Below, one piece after another: positions 26,301-41,300 of a DNA stretch of 64,000 nt (the first letter of the stretch is position 1; every line of letters starts with the position of its first letter). The stretch spans positions 14,804,866 to 14,868,865 of the forward strand of contig NC_071343.1 in NCBI RefSeq assembly GCF_027744825.2, read 5' to 3'. Below the pieces are notes generated by a model. That model searched no databases, was not told where the DNA came from, and worked only from the letters and a program-made list of their open reading frames with translations. The translations under genes were made by a program, and so were the position numbers. The stretch comes from Synchiropus splendidus (taxonomy: Eukaryota > Chordata > Actinopteri > Syngnathiformes > Callionymidae).

Positions 26301-29300
26301 CATAGATTTCCTAATCGCTGCTTCCTTTCAGATTGCACACCGCACTGTTCCAGCTTGAATAATCCTCCTGCTGGCTCCCAAATTATATCTGAATTCTTTT
26401 TGATTGTGTGTTTACCGGATCTGTTTGGGATTAATACTGCCTGGGCGTCATTAGCTTTCAAATCTGACAAGGGAAATAGAAATTCTAAATCAGTCCCTGT
26501 CCCTTGAAAATGACTTTTTCGAGGTCACCCCGGCCTTGAAAGTGTCTGTTTATGTAGCCAAACTAATTCATGTGGACACATCTGATCTTGGTCACATTGT
26601 GAGGATGCACGTGCTCCACCATGATCTCTGGTAGCTGTCCCTGCAGCATTTGACAAGCCTCATGTACAGCAGTCGCCAACAGCCTGTCACACTTGACTCA
26701 CTGCTTCTCTCTTGCTTGGGCCCCTGTAGGTTTTCTTGCATGCTTCAAAGTCTCTGAAACGGTCCACCCAATTTAAACAGCAAGGCGTCTCTTCCCCGGT
26801 TATTGCTTCATTGTTGAATCAAATCCATGACCCTGCAAACGTTCTGATATTATCGTGGTAGTTTGAGTCAGTCCCACCTACACCATGCTGCCTCTGCAGC
26901 TCTCACCAGCACAGTGTTATTCTGCTACTAAAAATAGTTGTGTGTGTGTGTGGACAAATCACAACAGCAGATCGCTAAAACCAGTCTGTTCAAATGTAAG
27001 TCACAATCACGGGCTACTTAAGAAACGTGGTGTGAAAAGAGTTTCCTAGTAACGGATCATTCTCGAGTCGCCACCGATCGTTTCGTGTTTTTTCTGTCAC
27101 CTCTTTATTGTCCTTCTTCTGTCCGTCATCTCTACTATCACCCTTCCACGGCATCATTGCTAAAAACTTCCCATAAACACTCAAACTTAACTCACATTTC
27201 CAATTCATATCAGTGGACATTATACAGGTATGTTGCTCAGTGGATGCTGAAGTCTCAGTCTTGTTGGTGGTTGATAAGGAAAGATGAATGAAAGTAGTCA
27301 AGCTCCCACACTGTGATTTTTGTTGCCAGTATTATTGCCCCACATTAAGGTTATCTACATAATTCGGTATTTGAAAAATCATTGGTTGCAATGACCTCAA
27401 TTGAACAGGAGGTGGCGGTAACCTTTAAAAGAAATGTCAACGTTGATAATAATTCGGAAGACTGGCAATCTGTAGCCATTCGTCCATCTCCATTGTCAAG
27501 GTTTCCTTGTTTTTTTTAATTGAAATCCATTCATCTGTTTTTCTCCTTTTTTTTTAACAAACACTGTGATGATCTTGAAGATTTTGCGACTTCTATTTGA
27601 TAGTTTTCTTTAAATTAAGCATCAGTTCATCATTGACCGTGTACTCTGACATTTACAAAAATGACAGTATTGCATCTTACATTAAAATATAAAATGTCAT
27701 TGTTTCAAGGCAAGAATGAAAACTTACATATACAACATGAATGAAAACTTGTATGTACAAAGTATGTTTGATTTGAGTAATTAGAAACATGGATCGAGTG
27801 GTGTTAGAAAATATCAAATATCACAACACTCAATAGCACTTCTAGTCCAATGGAAGCCATTTCAGAAGTAGTTAGCAACTGGAGCGAGTCATACAAACAA
27901 AGTTTTCAAGGTCGCAGGGAATAGACTAGCGCAGCAACCGACAACTCTGTGTAGGGCTCAAAAGGGCATATGACCTTGCAGGACATTGCGTCGCTATTTT
28001 TAATCTTTGTTTACATCCAGATAGATGTGGTGCTGCGAGAGTCAAACGCATGGAGAAATAGCTTCAAAGCTGCTGTGCAGCACAGTGAAATTCCATGGCT
28101 GACCATGACGATCACGCACGTTGTCTTCCTTCTGAAAGGGGGAGCGACTAGATGGAGTTTGATGATAAAAGATTTTCTCCATTTCCAATTTAAAACTCGC
28201 CACAATCCAATGATGCCTTACTGAAGTTCAGAGGTGGGCAATTAAATTTCCACATTAGAAACAGTCACTGTTGTGAGGGGCCATCATGAAAAGGAAGACA
28301 GCGATGACAACAAAACATGACGGAAAAATATAAGTTGACCTAAAAAGAAAAAAAGTAACGATAGTAAGAAGTGTAAATATGCGATGAAAAGTATTGAAAT
28401 ATTTAATTTCATATGCACTTAATTTGAATATAAATCAAGATAACTATGGACCAGATGTCCAAGATAAAAAAGCAATTTATTTCAAAATATATTTTCAGTA
28501 TTCCTTCAATGTATTGAGGAACAAGAAAAACACACAAAATGGCCAATTAAAAGGAGAAAGTTTTAGTTGTGAAACAAGAACATGCTATTTTAATGCTGAA
28601 GTGGTGGTGATGACTAAAAGAGAACAAAAAAGGCAGAGAAATGACTATGTATCAGTTGTAGTTTTAGTCTGACGTTAAAAGGGCCTCAAAAATACAGGCA
28701 TTGGGCCGCATATGGCCCCCGGACCGCGCTTAGCCGAGTTCTGCTTTAGTTGCATGTCAGTCTGTGTTGACAACTGACGGTCAATGATTCCCTCAGATGC
28801 TGGATTAGAAACATCACCAGAGTTGGTTAAATGTTTGAATGTTCTGTTTTGTTTCACCACTTTTTGACCATATTGTTCATCTTTGTGACAATTTATTTGC
28901 CTTTTCTCTTGCCGTGTACAACAGTCATTCGGAGTAGAACTTGAATACCGCTTTTAAAGCCTCTGTTCCGATGCTCAGTGTTGACGTTCCTTGAGCGATG
29001 GACTGGAGGAATTGTGATCCACCCTCTCTTGCCCTGTGTCTCCACTGAGACTGGTGTTGTAGTGCCCTGACTCTAACACCACTGTAGTGGTGACAGGGTG
29101 ACTGTGTCTTTGTGGCGCCCTCATTTATCCTTCCTCTGGCCGCCCTGAAAATCCTCAGATCAGTGTTGAACACAATCAGCGTCCTCCCAGCGGCCGTCAG
29201 CCGAGGCTTATGGCGCTCAACTGCACACGTCGCATTGTAATCTTTGCCATGTAATCATTGGATTTAGATTCCTGCCCGTGTGCAGAGCGAGCCCAGATAT

Positions 29301-32300
29301 TAAGGATCTGATGTGCCGGGAAAATGAGAGCTCCTTCCAGTGTTTATTCATGTCCCAGCCTTCCACTCGCTCCTCCTCCGCCCATCTGCACTGAAATATT
29401 CATCAGCGCGGCTGAGAACGTCCTGCTTAGACGCGGCGAAGAGCTTGAAAAATAAAGAGCTGGAACATCACAATGCTTTGCCGTTTCTGCCCACGGTAAT
29501 TCACAGGTCCCCGCCCGCAGGGCAACGTGCACCACTGTGAGAATAAACCAGATTAGACTGCTGAATCAGGCGGCACCAGGACACCCAGAGAGAAGAGTAT
29601 AGCAGCTCACCTCTGAATGTGAAGCCCCCTGCCTGCCTGGAATTGCACTCTTCTTTCTAGTGAACCGTGATAATGCTGGATAGAGAGCAGTGAATGTTCT
29701 CTGTGACTTTTTTATTATTACGGCTCAGACTTGCTTTACAGAGAGGAGCCTTTCTGAAGCCTTTTTATACTGTGCCCAGAATATTCTCCATCTTTTCTTA
29801 TATTTCAATGTATGTTTCAGCTGTATCATATCGACGGTGCTTTTTAGAAACATGCTCACCAAAATTTGTGACCACTCGCAGGAACAGAGATCACATCTTT
29901 ATCTTTTGGCTCAGCTCTTTCTTCATCAGGTTGCACTCCATCCTTCCCTCACTCATAAACAAAACCTTCTTATATTTCAATATATGTTTCAACTGTATCA
30001 TATTTTTTTTAGATTTTAGAAAAATGCTCACCAAAATTTGTGACCACTCGCAGGAACAGAGATCACATCTTTATCTTTTGGCTCAGCTCTTTCTTCATCA
30101 GGTTGCACTCCATCCTTCCTTCACTCATAAACAAAACCTTCTTATATTTCAATATATGTTTCAACTGTATCATATTTTTTTTAGATTTTAGAAAAATGCT
30201 CACCAAAATTTGTGACCACTAGCAGGAACAGAGATTGACAACATCTTCATTTATAGCTCTTTCTTCAGGTTGCACTCCATCCTTCCTTCACTCATAAACA
30301 AAACCTTCTTATATTTCAATATGTTTCAGCTGTATCATAGCGGCGGTGTTTTTTAGAAATATGCTCACCAAAATTTGTGAGCACTGGCAGGAACAGAGAT
30401 TGACAACATCTTTTGGCTCAGTTCTTTCTTCGTCAGGTTGCACTCCATCCTTCCTTCACTTGTGAACAAAACCTTAAGATGCAGGAACTCCTCCACGGCG
30501 AGCATCTGGTTCATTTCTCACTGAAATAATGGTCACTGCTTTCTACGCGTGTGTTGTGCTTTGATCAATGGATGCAGCAAGACCACATCTTCAACTAAGA
30601 GTAGAGAGAGTTGGGTCCCACCCAATTGAAAAGTAGCTCTGCAGCTAACAAATATTTTGGTAGTCGGCTAGTCACCGAATACCATAAGAATTAGTCGACA
30701 AATTATTATACGTCATACACAAGTAGAGGAACACGCCAACATGGCTGGGTGTGGTGTTGTAAATACAGTAGAATTTAAATAAATACAAATGAAAAAAATT
30801 GTAAAATATTGCTAAGACTTGTAGTGTCTGTTTTGAAATTTAAGATTTCAATTTCGATTGCTCAGAATGTGGAGTGAACGTTATGTGTCCTGATGTGTTC
30901 TTTGTGAAGTGGTCCCATAACTTCCAATGTTTTGGGTCTCAGCGGCTCAGTGGCTGAGAAATTGTTGTGAAATACAGCAATCTTTGTCATTTTCAATCTT
31001 TTTTATCTGCAGTGTCGCTCTTGCACTGTTACTTTAAAAACCTTCGCTAAATCCCACAAAACACGCTGGTTGGTTGAGCTGAGAGATTCCTCTAAAGGCC
31101 ACTCAACTGAAGCCAAAACAAGTGGTACAGAATAAAACAATAATGCGGAGCATAAGGATTAACTAGCACTTCGCTGAAGCAAACTTTCTTCGCCTTAAGC
31201 GTTTGTCGTGTAATACATATCTGATTTGAAACCTGATTCCGAGCCAGACAAATGGAAAAGAAACCTAATACAATATTCCATTTGTTTGTGACATAATCAT
31301 AGTCAAGCTGACTGCAATATTAGCCTCCATCTAGGGTCCCATTTGTTAAACATTTGAATATTTCATCTCCTTATTTTAGCTAAAATGTGTGCCAGATCTT
31401 GATCCTGAGGGGCCTGTCTCCTGAGTGCTGGAGTCGCTCTACAAAGCTTTCGCTTTACATCCTCGTACCACGCCTGATGTGCTTGAAGTCCCTTTTTTGT
31501 TGTGTTTGTCAATTCATGACCACAGAAAATGCCTGGCCTCATTTCAAATGACTAGAAATGATTTGACTGGGCCACAGCTATTAGTTTGTCTGACTTTGAT
31601 AGTGTTAGATGATACCACCGAATGTTAACTACACTAAAATGCAGCGAGGGAAAGGAAGGAAGTGTGGTGCATGTACTATGTATTCTCACCGTGTTGTTGG
31701 CCATTTCAAGCTGTTGCAAAGAATCAGCTATTCATATTTAAAACTGTGAGCCAAGAGAGTCTAGAATTTAAGTATAATGCATTTAGTTCTCACCTTCACA
31801 CACTCTTCACACTTCACACATTTTGACAGTCGACTAGTCAGCATACGACATGTACAGATTGAGGCCAAGATGTCCGATAGTAGTGCTGTAAATAGTAATG
31901 GGAAATGTATTTAAATGATTGTTAATATTTGCATTCTGTTAAATGTTGTTTTGAAAATATATATTTGAAATCAAACTGCTCAATATGTGGTGTTAAAGGT
32001 ATGTGTCCTTCGATGTGTCTGATGAAATGCATCCGTGGTTGTGAGATTTTGGTCGACAACTCAAAAGTTGTTGAAGCCCTGATTGTTAGTGTCACTGTTA
32101 TCGCACCAATGAATATGATTCTTGCGACTTGATCTGCAACTAAACCTCCTCACTGTTTTACAGTACAAGGCACAGTGCTCGCTTAAAAGCTTGGATGGTC
32201 GGCTTATAAGCTTCCTTTATTGGCATGACTCGACTCCGAAGCACTTTTCTTTGGGTAAAGGTTTTTGCTTTTTTGGAAATATAGAAAAGCTATATGTATG

Positions 32301-35300
32301 CTAATTGGCGAAATCAATCCAAGGACGACAATGTGGGAGTTTGCAGGGACACAGTTTATCCTCTTGAGAGGGAACAGGGTTTGCAATTAGCTCTTGTAAA
32401 TAACATTTCAGCTGGGAATACAAATGCTGTTCATGTTTTTGAATGAGGGAAATTCACTCTGTGAATGAGAGAAGTGGAGGGAGAAGTCGCGGTGGCTGAA
32501 CTAGTTTGAGAATGTGTGTTGGAACATGTTGCAGAAGAGACTGGAGAGAAACACATGACTGTGTCTCAGTCCAGCTGTTGGCAGTTCAGCATGTTGTGAC
32601 TATCATATTAAGACAACAACAAAAAAAGACAGAGATCAATGAAAGTCAAAGCACTGAGTGTGTATTAGAGTCATATTCACTGGTTATTGTTGTGTGTCGT
32701 ACAGTGACATCCGAGAACGAGCCGATTGTCGGTTGTCGTCAGATGACAAGGACGCATCAGTGAGGAAGATGGAACAATGGCAACGCTTGCTGTTACGATG
32801 CTTTTGATATAACATGCCAACGTCCTGCCGTCAGTCACTCATGCCTAACTCACAAAGCACTTTTCACTGCGAGTGACGGTGATGCGCGCGAGGAAAAGCA
32901 AATGTGACACGATGCTGTTGACAATCCAGTCAACAGCATTTATCATTGCAAGGTACGATTGCAACCGAAGAGTGAGCACTTCCACTCAGTGCTTTCATTT
33001 AGTGTCATCCTTCGTTCTTCCTGTCCGTGTTACATAAGCCGAGCCGGGCAGCTCAACACTTGTGCTCTATTTGACCCGAGTGGAGGAAAGCGCTTTCTCA
33101 CCTATATTTTGACATTTTGAATTTCTTTGGATGCCGAGGTGAGAAGGAGAGGATTAAACCTGAAGCCATTTACACAATTAGAAACTGTTCTTCTGAATGT
33201 CTGCCAACCAATTCTTTGTGCAAAGTAGAGAATTAGAGTAGAGACAATAAAAATAAATGAAAACCATTAAAAAAAGTTTTAATAAATTGTATTTTTAAAT
33301 GATTAAAAAATGAGCAAACAAAGATGATCATTGAAATAGACTAAATAATAATAATAAAATTATTCGATATTCTTCCAAGCCTCTATAGAGCATAAAAAAA
33401 TGCTAAAAAAAAGACTTACTACGGAAAAAATAACTTTAGAATTAATGTTGCTAAATAAATTAATAATGAGAATTGAAATTGGTGACAGTAACACTGTTTA
33501 AATACGACACTTTTGCAGTTACACTCTTGCCTCATGAGCCTCACAAGGGCTGCTTTGCCCTTCCGCCCTCGCTCTGCCTGGATCTTCTCTTGACTAATAA
33601 TGGGTGGAAATTTGGCTAAATGTTTGGGGTGAACTACTCGTATTTCATGGGGGTGATACAACACTTTGACAAAAGTATTAGTTACTGTATGTATCCAAAG
33701 TCCTCCTCTGGAATTTTTCCGCTGTCTCTGAGGGGATGATAGGTGACATGTGTCGGAGTTTAAGGATGCTGCTGCTGGTATTTTCCCATCGTATAGGTGA
33801 AAGCAGAATCAAATTGGATGCATGTCCTTTGTGAAATGTAAAATGCAAGAAAAAAAAGTGACAGCATGAAACAGAAGAGGAGGACATCAATAGATGTATA
33901 AAACATAGGCGATAGTGTTGACGGACGCACGGATTCAACGCGACGTTACAGATTCAGAGTGCCATGTTGGAACATCACCTCTGTTCCACTGTGTTGGTGC
34001 ACGTGAACTAAAGCTTGTGTGGTCGATAATAAGCAAAATATTCTCCTCTTGTCAACAACAGCCGATGGTGGTTGTTCCGTCTGAGTCCAGTCTCTCGGTG
34101 TGCGGGTCGATAGGCTGCTGCCGTGATGTAAGTAAGAGCAGCGGGTGACAGGCTCGGCCCAAACCTCTCATTAGAGGTAATTAACAGTGTTTAGTGTCAC
34201 TGCCAGCGCGTCGCTCCGATCAGAGAGTTTACTTTCCACCGCCTGCTTTCTGTGTGTTTTTTTTCCCCCTCCTTTTCGCCTTTTCACCTGGCGAAGCATC
34301 AATTACTCGCCAAGAACAAAATGTATTGAAAGCGCGTCCTGTCCACCTTTATGTCCATGGCATTCCGCCGCTGTCTCTGTGACCTGGGAGACGTGTCGCG
34401 CCGCAGCTGCTGCTGCTCAGGGAAGCTCCTCCACTGATTCAGTGGTGATTACCAAATTCCCCACGTTGCTGGTTCATAAAGAGCCTGGAGTTTTATTGAA
34501 GGATCAGTCAGGCGTCGGTGCTGGCCTGAGGGCCAACGTGTGGATTGATGGTCCATCTGGAAGCTGCAGCGATGATGGAGTGAACTCTTGTTCTGTCTGT
34601 GAGGGTTCATCTGTGTGTTGTGAGAAATAGAAAATGGATCCTAGAAATGGATTTAGCTCTCGTCCAATTTTCCAGTGACAAAGAAATGTATTGGATTAGG
34701 ACTGTTGAGGTTGTTCAAAAGTGAGAGTCACCTGGCTATTTATGGCTTTCACGTCAGCGGCCTGGCCTTGGGGCTAACTGTGACCCTTGGTCACATTTTA
34801 CTCAAAATGTGAAATTACTGGATGCAGAGATAAAGAAGGGGGGGGATTGTAAGTGCTTGGGCTCAACTGTCCAGGGTAATGGAGAGTGTGAGAAAGAGGT
34901 GAAGAAACGGGTGCAGGCAGGATGGAAAAATCTGAGAAAAGTGTCAGGTGTGATGTGTGACAAAAGGGTGTCGGCAAGGATGAAAGGGAAAGTGTACAAA
35001 AGGGTGGTGAGGAGGCCAGCAATGTTGTATGGTTTGGAAACAGTGGCACTGAGGAAAAGACAGGAGGCAGAGCTGGAGGTATCAGAGATGAAGATGCTGA
35101 GGTTCTCTCTGGGAGTGAGCTGGATGGATAGGATCAGGAAGCAGTAGATCAGAGGGACAGCACATGTGGGTCAGGTGTTTAGGAGACAAGGTCAGAGAGG
35201 CTAGATGGAGATGGTTTGGACATGTACAGAGGAGAGAGAGCCAGTACATGAGGTTGGAACTGCCAGGTAGAAGGTGGAGAGGAAGGCCAAACGGTCATGA

Positions 35301-38300
35301 GGGTTGTAGGTTTGAGAGAAGAGGAAGCAGAGGACAGGGTGAGATGGAGGAAGATGATCTGCTGTGGAGACCCCTGAAGAGAGAAGCCGAAAGAGAAGAA
35401 GAAGATCACATTTTACTCAAAGAGCTAGTGATATTTTGCCCCTCTGTCTGAGGTTGCTGCAGTAAGCTAGCCTCCTCCACCTTTATCATCACCATCCTCC
35501 CTAGTCGGACCAAGCCTCTTCACTTCCTCATGCATCGCCTCCTCATTGCTACCTCTATCTCCATCATTCTACTGTCTTTCCTCTCCATCTGTCAAAACCA
35601 CCTTCGCTCTTAAGAGTCACTCCCAACTGAGCATGATGACCACTTCTAGCTCTTCTTCTCCTCTTCACTGTATCCCATTGTTTTTGAAACCAGGTGCCAG
35701 TATGGATAAGTTTGAAAACACTCTCCCCAAAACTTGCAGAGTAGCGCTCAATGGCCACTCTTTCCTTCTCATGAGAAGAAAACAATCGTACACAGGTTCG
35801 TTGCAGACAGTTGAAGAGTTCATGCTCCACTGAGAAGCCAGTCAAAAGCCATATTATATGGCTTTGAGAATTGATAGATTTAAATACGATTCGATGGAGC
35901 GTGTCGTGGGTGACCACAGACCTGTTTGATCATAATAACTGCACATCAGACCACACTAGCTTCTCTGTTTCCATGTTGGGGTTGTTATGCTAATGTAGCA
36001 TTTAGCTCTGCGTCTTCTTTGTAGCTTCAGCATTCCAACGCCACCCACAGGCCTGGAATGTGTACAGCATAGCTTTCTGTCATTTTCAGTGGATTCATGT
36101 GGAAGCCTGACAAACTCACTTTTCAAACCAGCAGGGGAAAAGATGAATCTCTGTGTGGATGAGGCATGGAGGACTGTTCCCAAAAACTTTTTAACAAACA
36201 CAATTTACATGTTATTTCTCTGCTGCTGGAGGACTGAGGAGCAGTCAGATGAAAATCTCTGACTCAGTGTAGCGTTCAGATCTGGATTAAATTAATAAAA
36301 AAGTCTGTGTGTGTGTGTGTGTCCACCCACATCTGTACTTGTATTACTTTGGCGCTTGAAAGCAGAGGGTATTTGTATGGTTTCAGTAACAAGGGATGTT
36401 TCTCTTATGTAAGACATGTTTAATCTTTTGGCTACTGCATTGGCAACGTCACACGATCTCTTGCTCGGAGCTGTGTTGGGGAGAAGAGAGCAGCCAGAAA
36501 ATAGTTGATTTGAGTTCAAGCTGTTTTTCATTACCCGTAATTTATCACTAATGGACGTATGGAGAAGCGTGTTTACACCCTAAATGTAAAGCTCTGATGC
36601 CACGTTGGGCTGAACAGCTGTTTCCGTCAGAGGCGCTCCACAGGAAGGATCGGAATTCCCTCCCTGCTGGAACGTGCTTGCTCACAAACGCGAACACAGA
36701 CCTGATGAAATCGCTGCTTCCGTTCGGGCTTTGCCAAAATTGATTTTGAATAAGAGGATGGATTAATGTGCCTGACAGGGAGGGATCTGATTTGGAGGTT
36801 GTTTTGAGAGAGAATCGCCAGGTGTGTAAGTACGATAGTAAATGTTTGTTCTGGACAGAGCAGCTGGTTCATCAACTGGTCTGCAGAAACCCTACATCCT
36901 CTCCTCCCACCTTCCTGGGCCGCACATTCAGCTCTGATCATAACAAGAGGCGGCTGTCCTTTAGGAAGAGGAGGTCCTTCAGCATGTGCGGCATCTCTCC
37001 CCTCCAGGCGAGCTTTGCAGGGGATGGGCACGAAGGCTCCACAGGAAGCCTGGCTCTATCATTAGACCCAAAGAGGACTGTGTGGAGGAGGTGATGGAGA
37101 GGAGGAGCAGGAAGAAATTGAAAGCATCATGACTCTCACCCTTTCTATGATGAAGTGTGGCAGATGGACCTTCAGTCAGAGACTCATCACCACCTAGATA
37201 AAAGTCTGAATGCCATCAAGCTTCCTATGTGCCAACGCCTGGAGGACAGTGTGTAGTTCTTTTCTGGATTGAAAGTGTCAGTCCCTCTTCGTAACCGAGA
37301 GCTCGATACGATAAACACATAACTAACTATTCTCGATGGTTTGTCATGAACATTTCAGGAGTGGTGAGTTGGGTGTTCCACGTGTGGCTTCTCACGACTG
37401 CTGTTAGCGGGTCCAGCTCCATTCACAACACAAACAAAATGGATATTCGACATGTTATGGAGCAGGGAGGTCCATGTGAAATAAGCTTCTTACCAGAGGT
37501 GTGGGCTGTCTCAGTGCTTTTTTTCTTGACCCCATGTGTCAACCATACTTCGTGTAGCTGACGAATATTTCTCAGCACACAGTACAATTAATTATTTTAC
37601 AATTGCTGATCGTTTCCACCTTCACAGGCTCGAGACTGCGACCAATCACAAGGTTACCATCACCAGTAAATGTCTATTCTCGCATGTTCCCATGTGTGTG
37701 ACAGCTCAGTTCGCCAAGGTTTCACATTTAACATGGCTAAACAGACAGACCTGTCGAGTGATCCACTTTGTGTCTGAAGTCAGCAAACATGCCGGCACGC
37801 TGCCGTGTCAGTGAACGATAGCTCGGATCCTGCGAGTCCCAATCCCACCCGAGCTACTCTATTATTAGTCATAACCATGCTCGAAAAATACTCATGCGAA
37901 ATGGTTGTAATAGCACCATAGTCCTGGGGAATTGGAGACGGACATGAATTAGAACTGTGTTCATTCTTATGTGTCTGAGTTGCACTCAAGGCAGTGATAG
38001 TTGATTTATTGCACAGGTCCATGCGCACCTCGTACCGTCTTGTTTTTTTTTTTGTCATTAATCATCATTTATTCATGTCTGAAGTTTTGTTTATTATTAT
38101 TATTAACTAGGTATGCAAGGATAACAATTATTGTATGAGTACTTTATGCCATTACACGTAAACTTACTTTGAGTTTTTTTTGTTTTTCCATATATATCAG
38201 TATTTCCTCTCTATGTTTTTCTTGTACATGGCTGACGGTCACAGGTTTCACTGCAGTACAAACAATTTTCCCAGCAACTCATGCTGCTGCCATCAGGCAG

Positions 38301-41300
38301 ACGCTACAGAACCCCACTGGCCAGGAAAAACCCATACAAAAGATCCTTCATCCCCTCTGCAATAGCTGCACTCAACAAAACAAGAAAGACTACAATATGT
38401 TTTTTAGATTTTAGTCATTTTACCTCGTTCAGGTGTCATCTGATGTTTAACATGTTAGTGTTGCTTTTAATGTGTGAGTGTGGTTTTAAACTTGTCAACA
38501 GCGGTGACTGAAGACAAATTTCTAATTTTACTAGAACACAATAAAGCTTTTTTTCAACTTTCCTACTTACAAAATTGTTGTGCTGCCATAAAGTGGTATC
38601 AGTTTCGTGGTATCGGTGGCCTTTCTATGAAGTACTCAAGTCTGATATCAGACATACCTGATACCAGTACCAGTGCATCCTTACTATTAATACTTTTTTA
38701 AGTAACGCAATACACAAAAGATGTCTTCCCTCACAGGAATGGTGATTCATAATCAAGATTTTATCTATTATTGCTGAAAATAATAGTGTTTGTGGTTTTA
38801 ACTGTAGACTTTGACCCCTACTGCCAACGATTCAGGCCCAGTCCCAGAACTTCAGAACTCTCCAAGACAGAAAGTCTTCCATCGCAGTTAGATCAAAGGC
38901 AGTGGTGTTCTATATAAGACTGTCGTCACAAGCGCCAAGTTCAAATGCAAATACAACATTATCAGCAGATGATCGATAAGCTTGTGTGAAACTGCCAGAG
39001 TTTAGTGACCAAATCAGATTTACAGCTGATTATCAAGCTTTACATGTGGGCTCATCCTTCATGTGGAGTGGAGCAGATACACGCTGATCTCTGCGAGAAG
39101 CATAAAACACACGAATAAGCACTGCTACATTATTCAGTGACTATCAAACCAGACCTCGGTTCAAAATAGCATCACCGGCGGGCAGCCCTCGCCCAGAGAG
39201 AGCAAAGAAGCCGTCGGAAATGGTGAAAGCTCTCCACTCCTCCTCCTCCTCCATCACACTCTGGCTGTGGCGTCACATTTTCGGATCATCATATATTCCT
39301 TTCCACACCTCCCTGGTATGAAGAAGTGGAAATGGGTCGAGCCATTTGACAGTCGTTCTCAGTCGAGGCTTGTTAGAGAGCTGCTCTGAAGACGACCGAG
39401 CCGATCTGTTCGTGATGGATTCAGTGTTCTTCATCTTAAACTAGTCTGAACGGCGTCTCTGAAAAAACAGTGTGTTGAGTCATCCTGGAATTAAAGCTGC
39501 CCTCAGATGTGGCCGCCTTCAAACCGCAAGAACTCATCTTGAGCTGTGAAGGAATGAACTTCTTGAGCTTTCACTTTCTAATTAACCTTTTGAACTGGTG
39601 AGATTTAACGTATATTCCTCTTAATGAGAGGAAAGCCGCCGCCAGCGGAGGCAATTAGCGGTCAATGCTGAAGGCGCGGGAAATGCACAGCAGCCCTCCT
39701 TCCCAGCACGTCGGGCAAAAATGATGGGCCCACGCCACACTCGCGGCTGATTGTCTCAACAGAAAGTGATGTTTGGGTTTTTTTAAATAATTGAAAGAGT
39801 GAAGATGGTTTTCTTCAAGCTTGTGCTGCTGTAGAAAGGTGATTTTAGTAAAAATTGAAGCTCAATTTATAGTCTGAAAACATGTTCTTCCTCCTAGCTT
39901 TCCTGACTTCCACTTCTTCTAGTGTATTTTATTTTCATGTGCATTGTTATTGTGTTTTGGTTGAAAAAATATTCATTTTTTTTTATGCCAGAAAAATTAT
40001 AAACTGCATCCAAACATCTAAGAGGTGAGGGAAAAATCTATAATATATTAACGTATTGTTGCACTCTCTGTCGCAATAAATAATCGATACACTGACGGCA
40101 AATAAATACATTATTTTATTAGTACATAGTGCATAGTGTTACATAGTGTTACCCAGCATTTTTAGTTGTTCAAACTTAATATCTGTATTTCCTGTTCACC
40201 AACGTATAGTAGTAGTTATGTTTTCAAAGACGCCTCATAGTCACGCTCCTTTTTGAAAAGGAAATGAAATGAAATGATACTTGGACATTAGCTTTACTAA
40301 CACGAGCGGCACCCACCTTTGTCATGTTATCAATGTTCATGCACTTTAACTTGTCCATCTGTACAGTGCTTATAACCACCAGACTGGAGGCAGTGAGCTG
40401 CTATGCAGATGCTCATTTCTTTGAGCTTATTCGAGCATTTTATTCTGTTTAAGTCACATATATCATGATATATAGGTGATGAAATTTCTTGCAATATATC
40501 TGATCGTGCATGGTGATGTGATCGTGATCGTGGGCCAAATATCGCCACGCTATTGAATTGTGACCCCACCCCTAATCTAAACTACACCCACTGTGAAATA
40601 CCTTGTGTTACTATAACACAAAAATATCTGTGATATACCGAGGACCATGAAGGTGATCTCATATTAGTGTATCATGCTTAGCAACCACTACTCTAGTATT
40701 TTGATCTGCAATGCTGCTATTCGACAACCGTGCTTGGAGAAGCCTTGCATCGTGGGTGTTTTCAGTTTTATTTATTTATTTATTTCTCGTCAAGTGTGAG
40801 TCGTGATGACTGCACAACCTCCTCATCAGTCCTCCCCGTCATGTCAGTTCACTTTAATGTTGATGTAGAAACACGCTGCGGAAGACTCCCGTAAGTGCTT
40901 TGTATTTCATGTCAGTGCTCAGTGTTTCTTTATCTGGGTATATTTGTGTCTGAGCTGCTGACGTATAATTACCTGCCGCCCCCAGAGTTTGTCCACGTCC
41001 TGTGTTTATTATAAAGTTAAGAGCTGTCATTTCCTGGCGCGGATGTCACCAACAACGCCCAGAGTTATGGCTCCTGCTTCCCACGGTTTCCACGGTTGAT
41101 TATTCCCTTCAGATCTTTGCATTTTAAATGGAAGACTTTTTCTTTTATGTCGTGATTGACCCGATTGAGTCTTCAGTGCCTCATGACAGCTTCTATTTAT
41201 AGCTGGTAACCTTTAGAATAAAACATGCTTTACTTTTCCTCTGAAGGCAGCTCGGTGTGGTTCAGGTTTGCAGCACTAAAGACCCTGCAAAACGATGACT

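Noticed and set aside
29694..30222. 165-codon and overlapping frames with repeated peptide blocks
   Set aside because: The repeated peptide comes from the 172-bp tandem array reading through in frame; no conserved domain.
29797..30478. Regular repeats considered as a CRISPR-like array
   Set aside because: Units are contiguous 172-bp tandem copies with no unique spacers, in a eukaryotic intron.
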